Under the pieces are notes generated by a model. That model had not been told where the DNA came from. It worked only from the letters and a program-made list of their open reading frames with translations, and ran no database searches. This document shows positions 37,782-47,086 of a stretch of 64,000 bases of DNA, piece by piece. The position numbers were made by a program, and so were the translations under genes. How positions within the stretch are numbered: the stretch's first letter is position 1; every line of letters begins with the position of its first letter. This DNA is from Lachnospiraceae bacterium UBA1712 (GTDB taxonomy: Bacteria > Bacillota > Clostridia > Lachnospirales > Lachnospiraceae), in the NCBI GenBank assembly GCA_002317175.1, contig DCJA01000023.1, forward strand, positions 36,292 through 100,291, given 5' to 3'.

Positions 37782-38911
37782 AGACATTAAAAGGTAATAT
37801 ATATACAACTCAAAGATGTTTTAGATATGGTCAAATAGATATAGATAAGGGGCTTATAGTTAAGGTCGATTATCTTGAGCCAGACGCGCTGACTGATGAT
37901 GAGAAGGCTGTAAGAATTATTCCAGGACTGATAGATATACATATGCATGGCGCTATGGGACATGATGCCTGCAATAGTGATATGGATGACTTAAGAGCAA
38001 TTGCTCAGTATGAAAAAAGCCAGGGAGTGACTTCTGTATGTCTGGCAAGCATGACCCTTGATAAGGGAAGATTACTGGATGTCTGCAAGAAGCTTGGAGA
38101 AGCTTCACGGGAGATAGCAGCAATAAAGGGTATTTATCTTGAAGGACCATTTATTTCAGAGGCAAAAGCAGGGGCTCAGAATCCAGAGCATATTCAGGAA
38201 GCGGATTATACTCTCTACAAAGAGTTAAAGGATGCCTCTGACGGAATGATAAAAGTGGTTACAGTGGCTCCGGAAAAAGCAGGAGCACTGGAGTTGATAA
38301 AGAAAGTTGCAGCTGAAAAATGCGTTGTGTCTTTGGCTCATAGTGCAGCAAATGCTAGGGAGGCAAGACTTGCTTTTGAGGCTGGAGCAACACAGGTAAC
38401 ACATCTTTATAATGCGATGAATCCTATGACTCACAGAGAACCGGGTATTGTCGGGGCAGCAGCTGACTGTGAAAAGGTAAATGTTGAACTTATCTGTGAC
38501 GGAGTACATGTGGATCCTGTTATGATCAGAAACAGCTTCAGACTGTTTGGAGCAGACAGAATAATTCTGATTAGTGACAGTATGGAAGCGACTGGCATGC
38601 CTGATGGTGAATATATGCTGGGAGATCAGAAGGTGACAAAAAATGGCAACAGAGCAACTCTTGGTGATTCTACAATTGCGGGCTCTGTCAGCAATCTTTA
38701 CCAGTGCATGCTCAATGCCATAAACTATGGAATAAGTATTGAGGATGCAATAGCAACAGTAACAGCAAATCCTGCAAAAGCAATTGGAATATATGATGAA
38801 CTTGGAAGTATTGAAGTAGGGAAGCGGGCGGATCTGTTAGTGACAGACGACAAGATGGGACTGCTTGAAGTAATTGGTGGAAGAACAACATGCTTGACAA
38901 ATATTCGCTAA
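37778..38911 (+). CDS. nagA: N-acetylglucosamine-6-phosphate deacetylase
   Basis: Removes acetate from GlcNAc-6-phosphate, giving glucosamine-6-phosphate for glycolysis or cell-wall recycling. An amidohydrolase of 377 residues: metal-binding HMH at residues 55-57, YLEGPFI, LAHSAAN, VTHLYNAM, ELICDGVHV, and the catalytic aspartate in LISDSM. Start is GTG, overlapping the previous stop by 4 bp (GTGA), with AAGGAT upstream. No nagB or PTS gene is adjacent. The C-terminus KRADLLVTDD is intact. It is the last gene before the valS T-box; I see no clear terminator after it. Confidence 0.95.
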   Translation: MKTLKGNIYTTQRCFRYGQIDIDKGLIVKVDYLEPDALTDDEKAVRIIPGLIDIHMHGAMGHDACNSDMDDLRAIAQYEKSQGVTSVCLASMTLDKGRLLDVCKKLGEASREIAAIKGIYLEGPFISEAKAGAQNPEHIQEADYTLYKELKDASDGMIKVVTVAPEKAGALELIKKVAAEKCVVSLAHSAANAREARLAFEAGATQVTHLYNAMNPMTHREPGIVGAAADCEKVNVELICDGVHVDPVMIRNSFRLFGADRIILISDSMEATGMPDGEYMLGDQKVTKNGNRATLGDSTIAGSVSNLYQCMLNAINYGISIEDAIATVTANPAKAIGIYDELGSIEVGKRADLLVTDDKMGLLEVIGGRTTCLTNIR

Positions 38912-38943
38912 AAGACTTATGATGTTTATCAGTTAAATAATTC

Positions 38944-39281
38944 AAAGGCTGTGACGAAGAGGAGTAGTCAGTTATCGCATTTGAGAGAGAGTTTCCTGGG
39001 CTGTGAGAAACTTATGTATGAAACTGATGAAGGTAGCTTCTGAGCTGGGAATCTGAACAATCAATCAAAGGACGGGCTTCATATTGGAACGTCTTGATTT
39101 GAATAAAGTAGGATTTCACGATTCATCCCCGTTAACGGATGAGACTATGACCTGCATATATTTATAATTTCAATATGAAGCAGAAGTAGTTGCTGAGGTG
39201 ACTCTGGTGACAGATTCACGAACAAAGGTGGTAACGCGAACATTCGCCCTTTGGTGTAGAGATACATCAAAGGGTTTTTTT
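38944..39281 (+). promoter_or_regulatory. T-box riboswitch, valine (GUA), upstream of valS
   Basis: Stem I starts near GAAGAGGAGTAG (38955 onward), pairs TCAGTT/AACTGA and GAAG/CTTC, and exposes GTA at 39033-39035 in the specifier loop (TGAAGGTAG), matching valine. The T-box sequence AGGTGGTAACGCG is at 39226-39238; its TGGT fits the ACCA end of tRNA-Val. The terminator CCCTTTG / CAAAGGG plus seven T lies at 39247-39281. Uncharged tRNA-Val is expected to favour the antiterminator and let valS be read. Confidence 0.93.
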
Positions 39282-39308
39282 GATGTATTTAACATTTTCT
39301 CACTTGTG

Positions 39309-39440
39309 TTGATTTGTGGCTGATATTTCTAAGTCAGACCATTGAAAGGCGTCAGCACTTGGCGAGGTATTTTCGAGCATAGTGCTGCTACGCTTTTCAT
39401 CGAGTGCAAACGGGTCTGACGTGAAATAAGCAGCCATCAA
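39309..39440 (+). repeat. Structured element A (about 130 nt), valS leader
   Basis: Long imperfect hairpin downstream of the T-box terminator. Outer helices TTGAT/ATCAA, GGCTG/CAGCC and TATTTC/GAAATA; P2 GTCAGACC/GGTCTGAC; P3 AAGGCGT/ACGCTTT; P4 CAGCACT/AGTGCTG; apical GGCGAGG, loop, TCGAGC with tandem G-A pairs. The core is shared with element B, with compensatory changes; the outer arms are unrelated in sequence. I do not recognise the family. Confidence 0.75.
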
Positions 39441-39465
39441 AACATATATTACATTTATCTATACT

Positions 39466-39595
39466 ATTGTGAATATATCTTTGGAGTTTGGACCATTGGA
39501 AGGCGTTCGTACTTAGCGAGGTTTTTTCGAGCTTAGTATCGGCTACGCCTTACAACAAGTGAGAACGGGTCCAAACCTAAAGATATATTCACAAT
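39466..39595 (+). repeat. Structured element B (about 130 nt), valS leader
   Basis: Second copy, 25 nt after element A. Outer arm of 17 perfect pairs (39466-39482 with 39579-39595, ATTGTGAATATATCTTT and its complement); P2 TTTGGACC/GGTCCAAA; P3 AAGGCGT/ACGCCTT; P4 weaker (GTACT/AGTAT); apical AGCGAGG, T loop, TCGAGCT. It ends 10 nt before the valS ribosome binding site. Confidence 0.75.
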
Positions 39596-39621
39596 GAATA
39601 ATAAAAAGGAGAAGAAAGAAC

Positions 39622-42285
39622 ATGAGCAAAGAATTAGCAAAGACTTATGATCCAAAACAGATGGAAGATAAGATCTATCAGAATTGGATAGAGAAGAAGT
39701 ATTTCCATGCTGAAGTAGATCACAGCAAAAAACCATTTACAATTGTAATTCCACCTCCAAATATTACAGGACAGCTCCATATGGGACATGCCCTTGATAA
39801 TACAATGCAGGATATTCTTATCAGATATAAGAGAATGCAGGGATACAATGCATTGTGGCAGCCAGGAACAGACCATGCTTCAATTGCAACTGAGGTAAAG
39901 ATTATCGAAAAGCTTAAGGAAGAGGGAATCGACAAGGCAGACCTTGGACGTGAGAAATTCCTTGAGAGAGCATGGGACTGGAAGAAGGAATACGGCGGAC
40001 GTATCATCAATCAGTTAAAGAAGCTCGGTTCAAGCTGTGACTGGGATCGTGAAAGATTCACAATGGATGAAGGCTGTAATAAGGCTGTAACAGAAGTATT
40101 CTGTAAGATGCATGAAAAAGGATGGATCTATAAGGGAAGCAGAATCATTAACTGGTGTCCAGTATGTAATACTTCTATTTCAGATGCAGAGGTTGAGTAT
40201 GAGGAGCAGGCAGGTCATTTCTGGCACATCAAGTATCCGCTTGTAGATGATAATGGTCAGCCAAGTACAACTGAATTTTTGACATTTGCGACAACACGTC
40301 CAGAGACAATGCTTGGTGATACAGCAGTAGCTGTTAATCCAAAGGATGAAAGATATACATATCTTCATGGCAAGAGCGTATGGCTTCCACTTGTTAACAA
40401 GGCTATACCTGTTGTTGAAGATGAATACGTTGATATGGAATTTGGTACTGGTGTAGTTAAGATTACTCCAGCACATGACCCTAACGACTTTGAAGTTGGA
40501 AAGCGTCACAACCTTCCTGAAATCAACATTATGAATGACGATGCTACAATCAACAAGAACGGTGGCAAGTATGCAGGCATGGACCGTTACGAAGCCAGAA
40601 AAGCTATCGTTAAGGAACTTGACGAACTTGGCCTTCTTGTTAAGATTGAGGATTACTCACATAACGTAGGTACACATGACAGATGTAAGACAACAATCGA
40701 GCCACTTATTAAAGCACAGTGGTTTGTTAAGATGGATGAGCTCATTAAGCCAGCTGTTAAAGCAGTACAGGACGGAGACATTAAGCTTATTCCAGAGCGT
40801 ATGGATAAGACATACTTCAACTGGACAGACAATATCCGCGACTGGTGTATTAGCCGTCAGCTCTGGTGGGGACACAGAATTCCAGCATATTACTGTCAGG
40901 AATGCGGCGAAGTAGTTGTTGCCAAGGAAGCTCCAGCAGTTTGTCCTAAGTGTGGTAAGAATCATTTTGAACAGGATCCGGATACACTTGATACATGGTT
41001 CTCATCTGCATTATGGCCATTCTCAACACTTGGCTGGCCAGAAATGACAGAGGATCTCAAGTACTTCTATCCAACAGATGTACTTGTAACTGGTTATGAT
41101 ATCATTTTCTTCTGGGTAATCAGAATGATCTTCTCTGGTTTTGAACAGATGGGTGAGAAGCCATTTAACACAGTTTTATTCCATGGTCTTGTAAGAGATG
41201 ATCAGGGACGTAAGATGAGTAAGTCACTTGGTAATGGTATTGATCCACTTGAGATTATAGATAAGTATGGTGCTGATGCACTTAGACTTACACTTATCAC
41301 TGGTAATGCGCCAGGCAATGATATGCGTTTCTACATGTCAAGAGTTGAAGCAAGCCGTAACTTTGCTAACAAGGTATGGAATGCAAGCCGTTTCATTATG
41401 ATGAATATGGAAGGCAAGGAAGTAACTGCTCCTGCAGCAGCAGACCTTGAGCCAGTAGATAAATGGATTATCAGCAAGCTTAACGACGTAGTTAAGGATG
41501 CAACAGAGAACATGGACAAGTTTGAACTTGGTATTGCTGTTCAGAAGGTTTATGACTTTATCTGGGATGAGTTCTGCGACTGGTACATCGAGATGGTTAA
41601 GCCACGTCTTTATAATTCGGATAATGCTAAGAGCCAGAATGCAGCTCTTTACACACTTAAGACAGTACTCATTGATGCTCTTAAGTTACTTCATCCTTAT
41701 ATGCCATTTATCACAGAAGAAATCTTCTGCACACTTCAGGATGAAGAGGAATCAATCATGATTTCAAGCTGGCCTGTATATACAGAAGATAAGAACTTCA
41801 AGGCTGATGAGAAGGCAATTGAGACAATCAAGGAAGCAGTTCGTGGTATCAGAAACGCAAGAACCAATATGAACGTTGCTCCTAGTCGTAAGGCAAACGT
41901 ATTCGTTGTAAGTGACAGTGAAGAAATGAGAAAGACCTTCGAAGAAGGTAAATTGTTCTTTGCTTCTCTTGCATCTGCAGCTGAAGTAAATGTTCAGGCA
42001 GATATGACAGGAATTGCCGATGATGCTGTATCAGTAGTTATCTCAGGTGCAAACATTTACATGCCATTCTCTGATCTGGTTGATATTGCTCAGGAAATTG
42101 CAAGACTTACTAAGGAGCAGGACAGACTTAATGGCGAGATTAAGCGTGCTGAAGGAATGCTGGCTAACGAGAAATTCATTTCCAAGGCTCCGGAAGCTAA
42201 GGTTAATGAGGAAAAGGAAAAACTTGCCAAGTATAAGCAGATGCTTGATGAAGTAAGCAAACAGCTTGAAAAATTAAATAAATAA
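39622..42285 (+). CDS. valS: Valine--tRNA ligase
   Basis: Charges tRNA-Val. Class I synthetase of 887 residues, full length: HMGH at 53-56 within [13 protein letters not shown], editing domain (about 190-340, [20 protein letters not shown]), KMSKS at 531-535 within [16 protein letters not shown], anticodon-binding helices, and a C-terminal coiled coil ([20 protein letters not shown]). AAGGAG precedes the ATG. Expression is governed by a valine T-box about 340 nt upstream, with two further structured elements in between. It ends in its own terminator. Confidence 0.98.
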   Translation: MSKELAKTYDPKQMEDKIYQNWIEKKYFHAEVDHSKKPFTIVIPPPNITGQLHMGHALDNTMQDILIRYKRMQGYNALWQPGTDHASIATEVKIIEKLKEEGIDKADLGREKFLERAWDWKKEYGGRIINQLKKLGSSCDWDRERFTMDEGCNKAVTEVFCKMHEKGWIYKGSRIINWCPVCNTSISDAEVEYEEQAGHFWHIKYPLVDDNGQPSTTEFLTFATTRPETMLGDTAVAVNPKDERYTYLHGKSVWLPLVNKAIPVVEDEYVDMEFGTGVVKITPAHDPNDFEVGKRHNLPEINIMNDDATINKNGGKYAGMDRYEARKAIVKELDELGLLVKIEDYSHNVGTHDRCKTTIEPLIKAQWFVKMDELIKPAVKAVQDGDIKLIPERMDKTYFNWTDNIRDWCISRQLWWGHRIPAYYCQECGEVVVAKEAPAVCPKCGKNHFEQDPDTLDTWFSSALWPFSTLGWPEMTEDLKYFYPTDVLVTGYDIIFFWVIRMIFSGFEQMGEKPFNTVLFHGLVRDDQGRKMSKSLGNGIDPLEIIDKYGADALRLTLITGNAPGNDMRFYMSRVEASRNFANKVWNASRFIMMNMEGKEVTAPAAADLEPVDKWIISKLNDVVKDATENMDKFELGIAVQKVYDFIWDEFCDWYIEMVKPRLYNSDNAKSQNAALYTLKTVLIDALKLLHPYMPFITEEIFCTLQDEEESIMISSWPVYTEDKNFKADEKAIETIKEAVRGIRNARTNMNVAPSRKANVFVVSDSEEMRKTFEEGKLFFASLASAAEVNVQADMTGIADDAVSVVISGANIYMPFSDLVDIAQEIARLTKEQDRLNGEIKRAEGMLANEKFISKAPEAKVNEEKEKLAKYKQMLDEVSKQLEKLNK

Positions 42286-42296
42286 TTAAGCTAACG

Positions 42297-42324
42297 AAGG
42301 GGTTGCGAAGGCAACCCCTTTTGT
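42297..42324 (+). terminator. valS terminator
   Basis: Stem AAGGGGTTGC / GCAACCCCTT, loop GAAG, then TTGTATTTT. Confidence 0.88.
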
Positions 42325-42442
42325 ATTTTGGGCCTGTAAACAGTTTTGAAATATTGCCGATATGTATAGATATAAAGGTGTTTGACGGATTATTGTATCT
42401 AAATGATGACAAAAGAAAAAAGCACACAATATCTAGTAGTAG

Positions 42443-42488
42443 ATTTACATAACATTAGGTGCTATAATATCCGTGATGTTATGTAAAT
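42443..42488. promoter_or_regulatory. Promoter of the fapA-like gene inside a 13-bp inverted repeat
   Basis: ATTTACATAACAT (42443-42455) and its exact complement ATGTTATGTAAAT (42476-42488) flank an extended -10 box (TGC TATAAT, 42463-42468). Arm centres are 33 bp apart, three helical turns, so both face one side of the helix. Likely two binding sites for a regulator acting on this promoter. Confidence 0.6.
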
Positions 42489-42507
42489 TAAAGTCGAGGG
42501 GGACTTT

Positions 42508-44013
42508 ATGGACGAGATCAAAAAATTAACTGCGGAAGAACTGGCAGCGTTACGAGAACAGATACGAAGTGGAATGAAAAAGGATGAGACAAAGGCCCAG
42601 GCTGCTGCACAGGCCTTTGTGAGTGTGCCACAATCCACAAAGAAAATAGAAGTCAAAATGGAAGAAGACAGGATGAGTGCGACTATTACCCTGTCAAATC
42701 CAGGAGAAGAAAGCTATGTTGTTCCAGAACTGGTTAATGCGCTTAGAAGCAGAAAAATCGTAATTGGAATTCAGACCCAGCAGTTAATTGAAATGGTTAC
42801 TCAGGGTATATACAATACTCCGGTGGTAGTTGCTATCGGAAAGCCACTTGTTCCTTCTACTGAAGGATATTATGAGTATTTATTTGATACAGAGGAGCAC
42901 AGAACTCCTGAGATAAGAGAAGATGGAAGCACTGACTATGCCGCAGTGGGAAGACTGGCCAATGTTAATGCAGGAGATAAAATTGCTATTTATCATCCAG
43001 CAACACTTGGAGAAAATGGCTTTGATATCATGGGAAATGAGAAGGTTGCAAAACCTGCAAAGGAAAAGCCTATGCTACGCGGACAGTGTATCAGTTTTAA
43101 AGAGGAGACCAACGAGTATTTTGCTACAAAGTCTGGAAAGATAAGCGTCCAGGACAGTAATATTGAGATTCTTGATGTTCATGAGATAAAGGGCAATGTT
43201 ACGGTAATTCAGGGCAAAGTTGAATTCTTCGGTGATCTATATATTCATGGTGATGTTGAGAGTGGCGTTGTAATTCGAGCTGGAAGAAATGTTATAGTAG
43301 ATGGAACTGTGGGCGCTGCAAGCATTAGTGCTGGTGGAGATATCATACTACAGAAGGGCATTCAGGGAGCTGGAAAAGGAAAAGTATCTGCCAGAGGCAA
43401 TATATTCTCGGATTTTATTGAATACGCAAAAATTGAAGCGGGTATGGATGTGTATGCCAATTCGATTATCAATTCTGATATATCAACACAGGGGAATGTT
43501 ATTGTCAGTGGTAAGCATGGTAGCATTATAGGTGGAGATACTCATGGATTACGCGGTATAACAGCCAATGCAGCTGGTAATGAAAGTGAGATAAAGACCA
43601 ATCTTCATGCTGGATTCCTTGAAGCAGATTATACTAAATTCATGGATCTTAATCAGAAAGAAAAGAAGGCAAATAGCAGGCTGGAGAATGTGGTGGATGA
43701 GATTACTTCACTGTTTAAGGCCAGTGCCAAGGCTAAGGCTGTTACCAAGGCTCAGAAAGCGGAAATACTTAAGCTGAATGATAAGAAGACTGAGATTCAG
43801 AAAGAAATAGAACAGATAAAAGCGGACAAGAATGATATAAGCAGAAAGATGTCCATGGGCATGGGGGCTGCTATTGTTATCCGAGGTGATATATTCAGGA
43901 ATGTTGTAATCAAGATAGATACAGCGAGCCTGTATATTTGGAAGCCTGAGTCTTACGTTAAATTTATCTGTAAGAATGAGTCAATAGAAAGACGTACTGT
44001 ACCGATAGCGTAA
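42508..44013 (+). CDS. FapA family (DUF342) polymerizing protein
   Basis: A 501-residue cytosolic protein. After a short helical N-terminus the central part (about 160-360) is a beta-helix of short repeats (GNVTVIQGKVEFFGDLYIHG, SISAGGDIILQKGIQGAG), then a coiled coil (about 385-455: QKEKKANSRLENVVDEI, KTEIQKEIEQIKADK) and a final beta segment. This is the FapA/DUF342 architecture; homologues are linked to flagellar or cell-pole functions, but the biochemical role is unsettled. GGGGG lies before its ATG. Its promoter is embedded in a long inverted repeat, suggesting specific regulation. folC follows 60 nt later, possibly in the same transcript. Confidence 0.85.
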   Translation: MDEIKKLTAEELAALREQIRSGMKKDETKAQAAAQAFVSVPQSTKKIEVKMEEDRMSATITLSNPGEESYVVPELVNALRSRKIVIGIQTQQLIEMVTQGIYNTPVVVAIGKPLVPSTEGYYEYLFDTEEHRTPEIREDGSTDYAAVGRLANVNAGDKIAIYHPATLGENGFDIMGNEKVAKPAKEKPMLRGQCISFKEETNEYFATKSGKISVQDSNIEILDVHEIKGNVTVIQGKVEFFGDLYIHGDVESGVVIRAGRNVIVDGTVGAASISAGGDIILQKGIQGAGKGKVSARGNIFSDFIEYAKIEAGMDVYANSIINSDISTQGNVIVSGKHGSIIGGDTHGLRGITANAAGNESEIKTNLHAGFLEADYTKFMDLNQKEKKANSRLENVVDEITSLFKASAKAKAVTKAQKAEILKLNDKKTEIQKEIEQIKADKNDISRKMSMGMGAAIVIRGDIFRNVVIKIDTASLYIWKPESYVKFICKNESIERRTVPIA

Positions 44014-44073
44014 TGCATTTTGCAGGATGCATATCAAAAGTGGCATGGAAAACTTATGTCACGGGAGGCAATA

Positions 44074-45399
44074 ATGTCAATAGACAGAGTTAATACATAC
44101 AATGAGGCGGTATCTTATATTTTGGAGATACCGCGTTTTTCTGCAAAAAATACTACAGATGATACCAGGTCTTTTATGGGACGTTTGGGAAAATGTGATA
44201 CAAAAACTGTTATTCATGTGGCAGGAACCAATGGAAAGGGCAGTTGTTGTGCGTTTTTAAACAGTGTGTATATGAAAATGGGAAGAAAAACAGGGCTTTT
44301 TACTTCTCCTCATCTTGTAGATATCAGGGAAAGAATACAAATCGATGGAGAGATGATCTCCAAAGAAGATTTCTTAAAATACACCAATCTGATAATAGAC
44401 AGTGTCAATGAATTCAGAGATGATGACAGCAGTTATCATCCTTCATTTTTTGAATTTCTGTTTTTTATGGCCTTCAGATATTTTGAGGACAGGCATATTG
44501 ATGTTGCGATATATGAGACTGGTCTTGGAGGTCGTCTGGATGCTACAAACTCGCTTCCCAGAAAGAGCATCTGCATCATAACTGAAATTGGAATGGACCA
44601 TATGGAGTATCTGGGAGATAGTCTTGAACAGATAGCAGGAGAGAAAGCGGGAATCCTTATGAAGGGGGTCCCGGCAGTGTACTGGTCTGGCAGAAAAGAG
44701 TGTGCAGAGATTATTAAAAACGCAGCAGATAGTATGTCTGCGCCATGCTATGGAGTAAGCAGTGAAAATGCGAAAGTTCTGCGTACAGCAGAGAAAAGCA
44801 TTGATTTTTCCTATAAATGTGGATATGATAATGATACTATATTTACTGTGAATACCTATGCCCAGTACCAGGTGTACAATGCGATATTGGCGATAAGAGC
44901 CTTAGATTTGCTTGGTATTGATATTAGTAGTGAAGCTGTAAAACAGGGTATTGCACAGATGAGATGGCCTGGTCGTATGGAAGAGATTGAGAAGAATATT
45001 TTCCTGGATGGAGGCCATAATGTTGATGGAATTGAGGCCTTTATTCAGACTGTAACAGCTGATGGCTGTAAAGGGAAGAGACATCTGCTGTTCTCGGCGG
45101 TGACGGATAAACAGGTTGAGATTATAAGCAGGATGCTGGTTGAGTGCGCTGCATTTGATCGCATTAGTGTCTGTGAACTTAATTCCCAAAGAGCAAAAAA
45201 ATTAACAGAATTAAAGATGATATTTGAAGCACTGGCAGGGACATCAGCCAAGGCATATGAGCTATGTGTCTATGGTGATGTGGCTTCGGCTTTTGATAAG
45301 GAGAGGGAGCTTATCAAAGACGGAGACAGACTGTATATATGTGGTTCCCTGTATTTGGTTGGTGCTGTTAAAGAGTATATTGAGGCGAAATATTTATGA
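44074..45399 (+). CDS. folC: Folylpolyglutamate synthase / dihydrofolate synthase
   Basis: Adds glutamate to dihydropteroate and folates; a Mur-ligase-like cytosolic enzyme of about 441 residues. The P-loop VAGTNGKGS is at 49-57, followed by GLFTSPHLVDIRERIQI, ETGLGGRLDATN, TEIGMDHMEYLG and FLDGGHNVDG, all diagnostic. I use the ATG at 44074 because GGGAGG lies 5 nt upstream; the TTG at 44020 would add 18 residues without a site. The next small gene overlaps its stop by 4 bp. Confidence 0.95.
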   Translation: MSIDRVNTYNEAVSYILEIPRFSAKNTTDDTRSFMGRLGKCDTKTVIHVAGTNGKGSCCAFLNSVYMKMGRKTGLFTSPHLVDIRERIQIDGEMISKEDFLKYTNLIIDSVNEFRDDDSSYHPSFFEFLFFMAFRYFEDRHIDVAIYETGLGGRLDATNSLPRKSICIITEIGMDHMEYLGDSLEQIAGEKAGILMKGVPAVYWSGRKECAEIIKNAADSMSAPCYGVSSENAKVLRTAEKSIDFSYKCGYDNDTIFTVNTYAQYQVYNAILAIRALDLLGIDISSEAVKQGIAQMRWPGRMEEIEKNIFLDGGHNVDGIEAFIQTVTADGCKGKRHLLFSAVTDKQVEIISRMLVECAAFDRISVCELNSQRAKKLTELKMIFEALAGTSAKAYELCVYGDVASAFDKERELIKDGDRLYICGSLYLVGAVKEYIEAKYL

Positions 45400-45551
45400 T
45401 TAATTTTGAAGAAGAACTGAAGAAATTTCATCCTTCACTTGAAATAGAAGAGGCAACTGACGCTATCTACAATCAGGATATGACTGATATGGCAGACTTA
45501 CTTGTCAATATGATTAAGGAACAGAGAGTAGTCGAACAGCAGATGATGTAA
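45396..45551 (+). CDS. Small acidic protein, 51 residues
   Basis: Starts at ATG overlapping the folC stop (ATGA) and ends 12 nt before the next start. Translation begins MINFEEELKKF and ends RVVEQQMM; it is acidic, helical and without membrane segments. The position, with start-stop overlap on one side and a short gap on the other, argues that it is a real coupled gene. No homologue is recognised and no function can be given. Confidence 0.65.
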   Translation: MINFEEELKKFHPSLEIEEATDAIYNQDMTDMADLLVNMIKEQRVVEQQMM

Positions 45552-45563
45552 GAGGACGTGGAC

Positions 45564-46967
45564 ATGTTATGCTACAATTGTGGAGCTAATCTGACGGAAC
45601 ACGACTTCTGTACAAACTGCGGAGCAGAAGTAGGTGTTTATAAGAAGATAATGAGCTCTGCTAACCTTTTCTATAATGAAGGTTTGGACAGGGCAAATGT
45701 AAGAGATTTAACTGGGGCAATAACTTCTTTGCGTCAGTGTATTAAGATGAATAAAAACCATGTAGACGCAAGAAACCTTTTGGGACTTGTGTATTTTGAG
45801 ATGGGCGAATATGTTGCTGCGCTCAGCGAGTGGGTTATTAGTAAGAATCTGAGACCATCCAAGAATATTGCAGATGATTATCTCAATATGATGCAGTCTA
45901 ATCAGTCACGACTTGATATCATCAGCCAGACTATTAAGAAGTATAATCAGGCTCTTAGCTATTGTTATCAGGGAAGCTATGACCTTGCAATTATTCAGCT
46001 GAAAAAGGTGGTGTCACTGAATCCTAAGCATGTTCAGGGACGACAGCTGCTTGCACTCTTGTATATCAATGCAGAGCAGTGGGACGAGGCAAGAAAAGAG
46101 CTTGAACGTTGCAGAAAGATAGATATCAACAATACCACTACACTCAGATATTTGAAGGAATGTGATTCTGCTCTTGATATTGAGGAACCTTTGGCTGCTC
46201 CTCCTAAGAAAAAGTCATTAGCAGAGACTATTACATATCATCGTGGCAATGAGACCATTATTCAGCCACTTAATGCAAGAGAGACAAAGATATCCAATGT
46301 TGTATTCAATATTATTATTGGTATTGCAATTGGTATTGCTGTTGCCTGCCTTCTTATTCTTCCTGCAAGAATAAGTGCCGCTAATGATGAGAAGGATGCA
46401 AAGATTAAAGAATTTGCTGAGCAGGTAGATGATAAGAATTCTACCATCAATTCCCTTGAACAGGAGAAAAATAGCTTACAGTCCAAGGCAGAAAAACTTG
46501 AGACAGAGCTTGCTACTTATACTGGTGAAGGTGGTACCATTTCTTCTATGGATAGTCTTCTTAATGCAGCAATGGCTTATCTGTCCAATCCGGATAATAC
46601 AACTGCTGTAGCAGAATATCTTGATCAGATAGATTCTGGCTTTGTTGATACTTCGACAGAGACCTTCCGTGAGTTATATATTATGCTTCGTAACAAAATA
46701 GGTGCTACTGTAGGTAGCAGCTATTATGAAAATGGTATGCATGCATATCAGAATGAGAATTACGATGAAGCTATTACTAATCTTACAAAAGCATTTGAAT
46801 ATGATAATACTAATGTAGATGCACTGTTTAATCTTGCCAACTCTTACCGTAAAGCAGGAGACAAGGTTAATGCTATTGCAAATTATCAGACACTGGTAGA
46901 CTCATTCCCAGACACAGAGTTCGCAACAAGGGCTCAGTCTTTCTTGAATGAGCTGGTAGTTGATTAG
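45564..46967 (+). CDS. Zinc-ribbon TPR membrane protein
   Basis: About 467 residues. N-terminal zinc ribbon (CYNCGANL, then CTNCGAEVG), TPR repeats (about 30-200: AITSLRQCIKMNKNHVDARN, YDLAIIQLKKVVSLNPKH), one transmembrane helix (about 245-270: VVFNIIIGIAIGIAVACLLIL), an extracytoplasmic coiled coil, and further TPRs near the C-terminus (YDEAITNLTKAFEYDNTN). It looks like a scaffold linking cytoplasm and exterior; partners unknown. I prefer the ATG at 45564 over GTG at 45558 because AGAGG is 8 nt from the former. It forms a transcript with folC and the 51-residue gene and ends in a terminator. Confidence 0.85.
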   Translation: MLCYNCGANLTEHDFCTNCGAEVGVYKKIMSSANLFYNEGLDRANVRDLTGAITSLRQCIKMNKNHVDARNLLGLVYFEMGEYVAALSEWVISKNLRPSKNIADDYLNMMQSNQSRLDIISQTIKKYNQALSYCYQGSYDLAIIQLKKVVSLNPKHVQGRQLLALLYINAEQWDEARKELERCRKIDINNTTTLRYLKECDSALDIEEPLAAPPKKKSLAETITYHRGNETIIQPLNARETKISNVVFNIIIGIAIGIAVACLLILPARISAANDEKDAKIKEFAEQVDDKNSTINSLEQEKNSLQSKAEKLETELATYTGEGGTISSMDSLLNAAMAYLSNPDNTTAVAEYLDQIDSGFVDTSTETFRELYIMLRNKIGATVGSSYYENGMHAYQNENYDEAITNLTKAFEYDNTNVDALFNLANSYRKAGDKVNAIANYQTLVDSFPDTEFATRAQSFLNELVVD

Positions 46968-46970
46968 TTA

Positions 46971-46998
46971 AAGGGTAACGAAAAGTTACCCTTATTTT
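46971..46998 (+). terminator. Terminator after the TPR gene
   Basis: Stem AAGGGTAAC / GTTACCCTT followed by ATTTTTT. Confidence 0.88.
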
Positions 46999-47022
46999 TT
47001 GCTTTTTTTTACAAAAATTCAC

Positions 47023-47050
47023 TTGTGATTTTTAAGTATTTGCCTATAAT
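47023..47050 (+). promoter_or_regulatory. carB promoter
   Basis: TTGTGA, 16-nt spacer, perfect TATAAT, about 36 nt before the start. No pyrimidine attenuator is visible in this short leader. Confidence 0.6.
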
Positions 47051-47086
47051 AATATAAGAAGAAAAATAATTAAAAAGGAGAAGACC

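Noticed and set aside
39309..39595. Elements A and B as ordinary transposon-derived MITEs
   Set aside because: Their terminal arms are unrelated in sequence, I see no shared terminal repeats or target duplications, and changes are compensatory; a structured RNA or hairpin repeat fits better, though mobility is not excluded.
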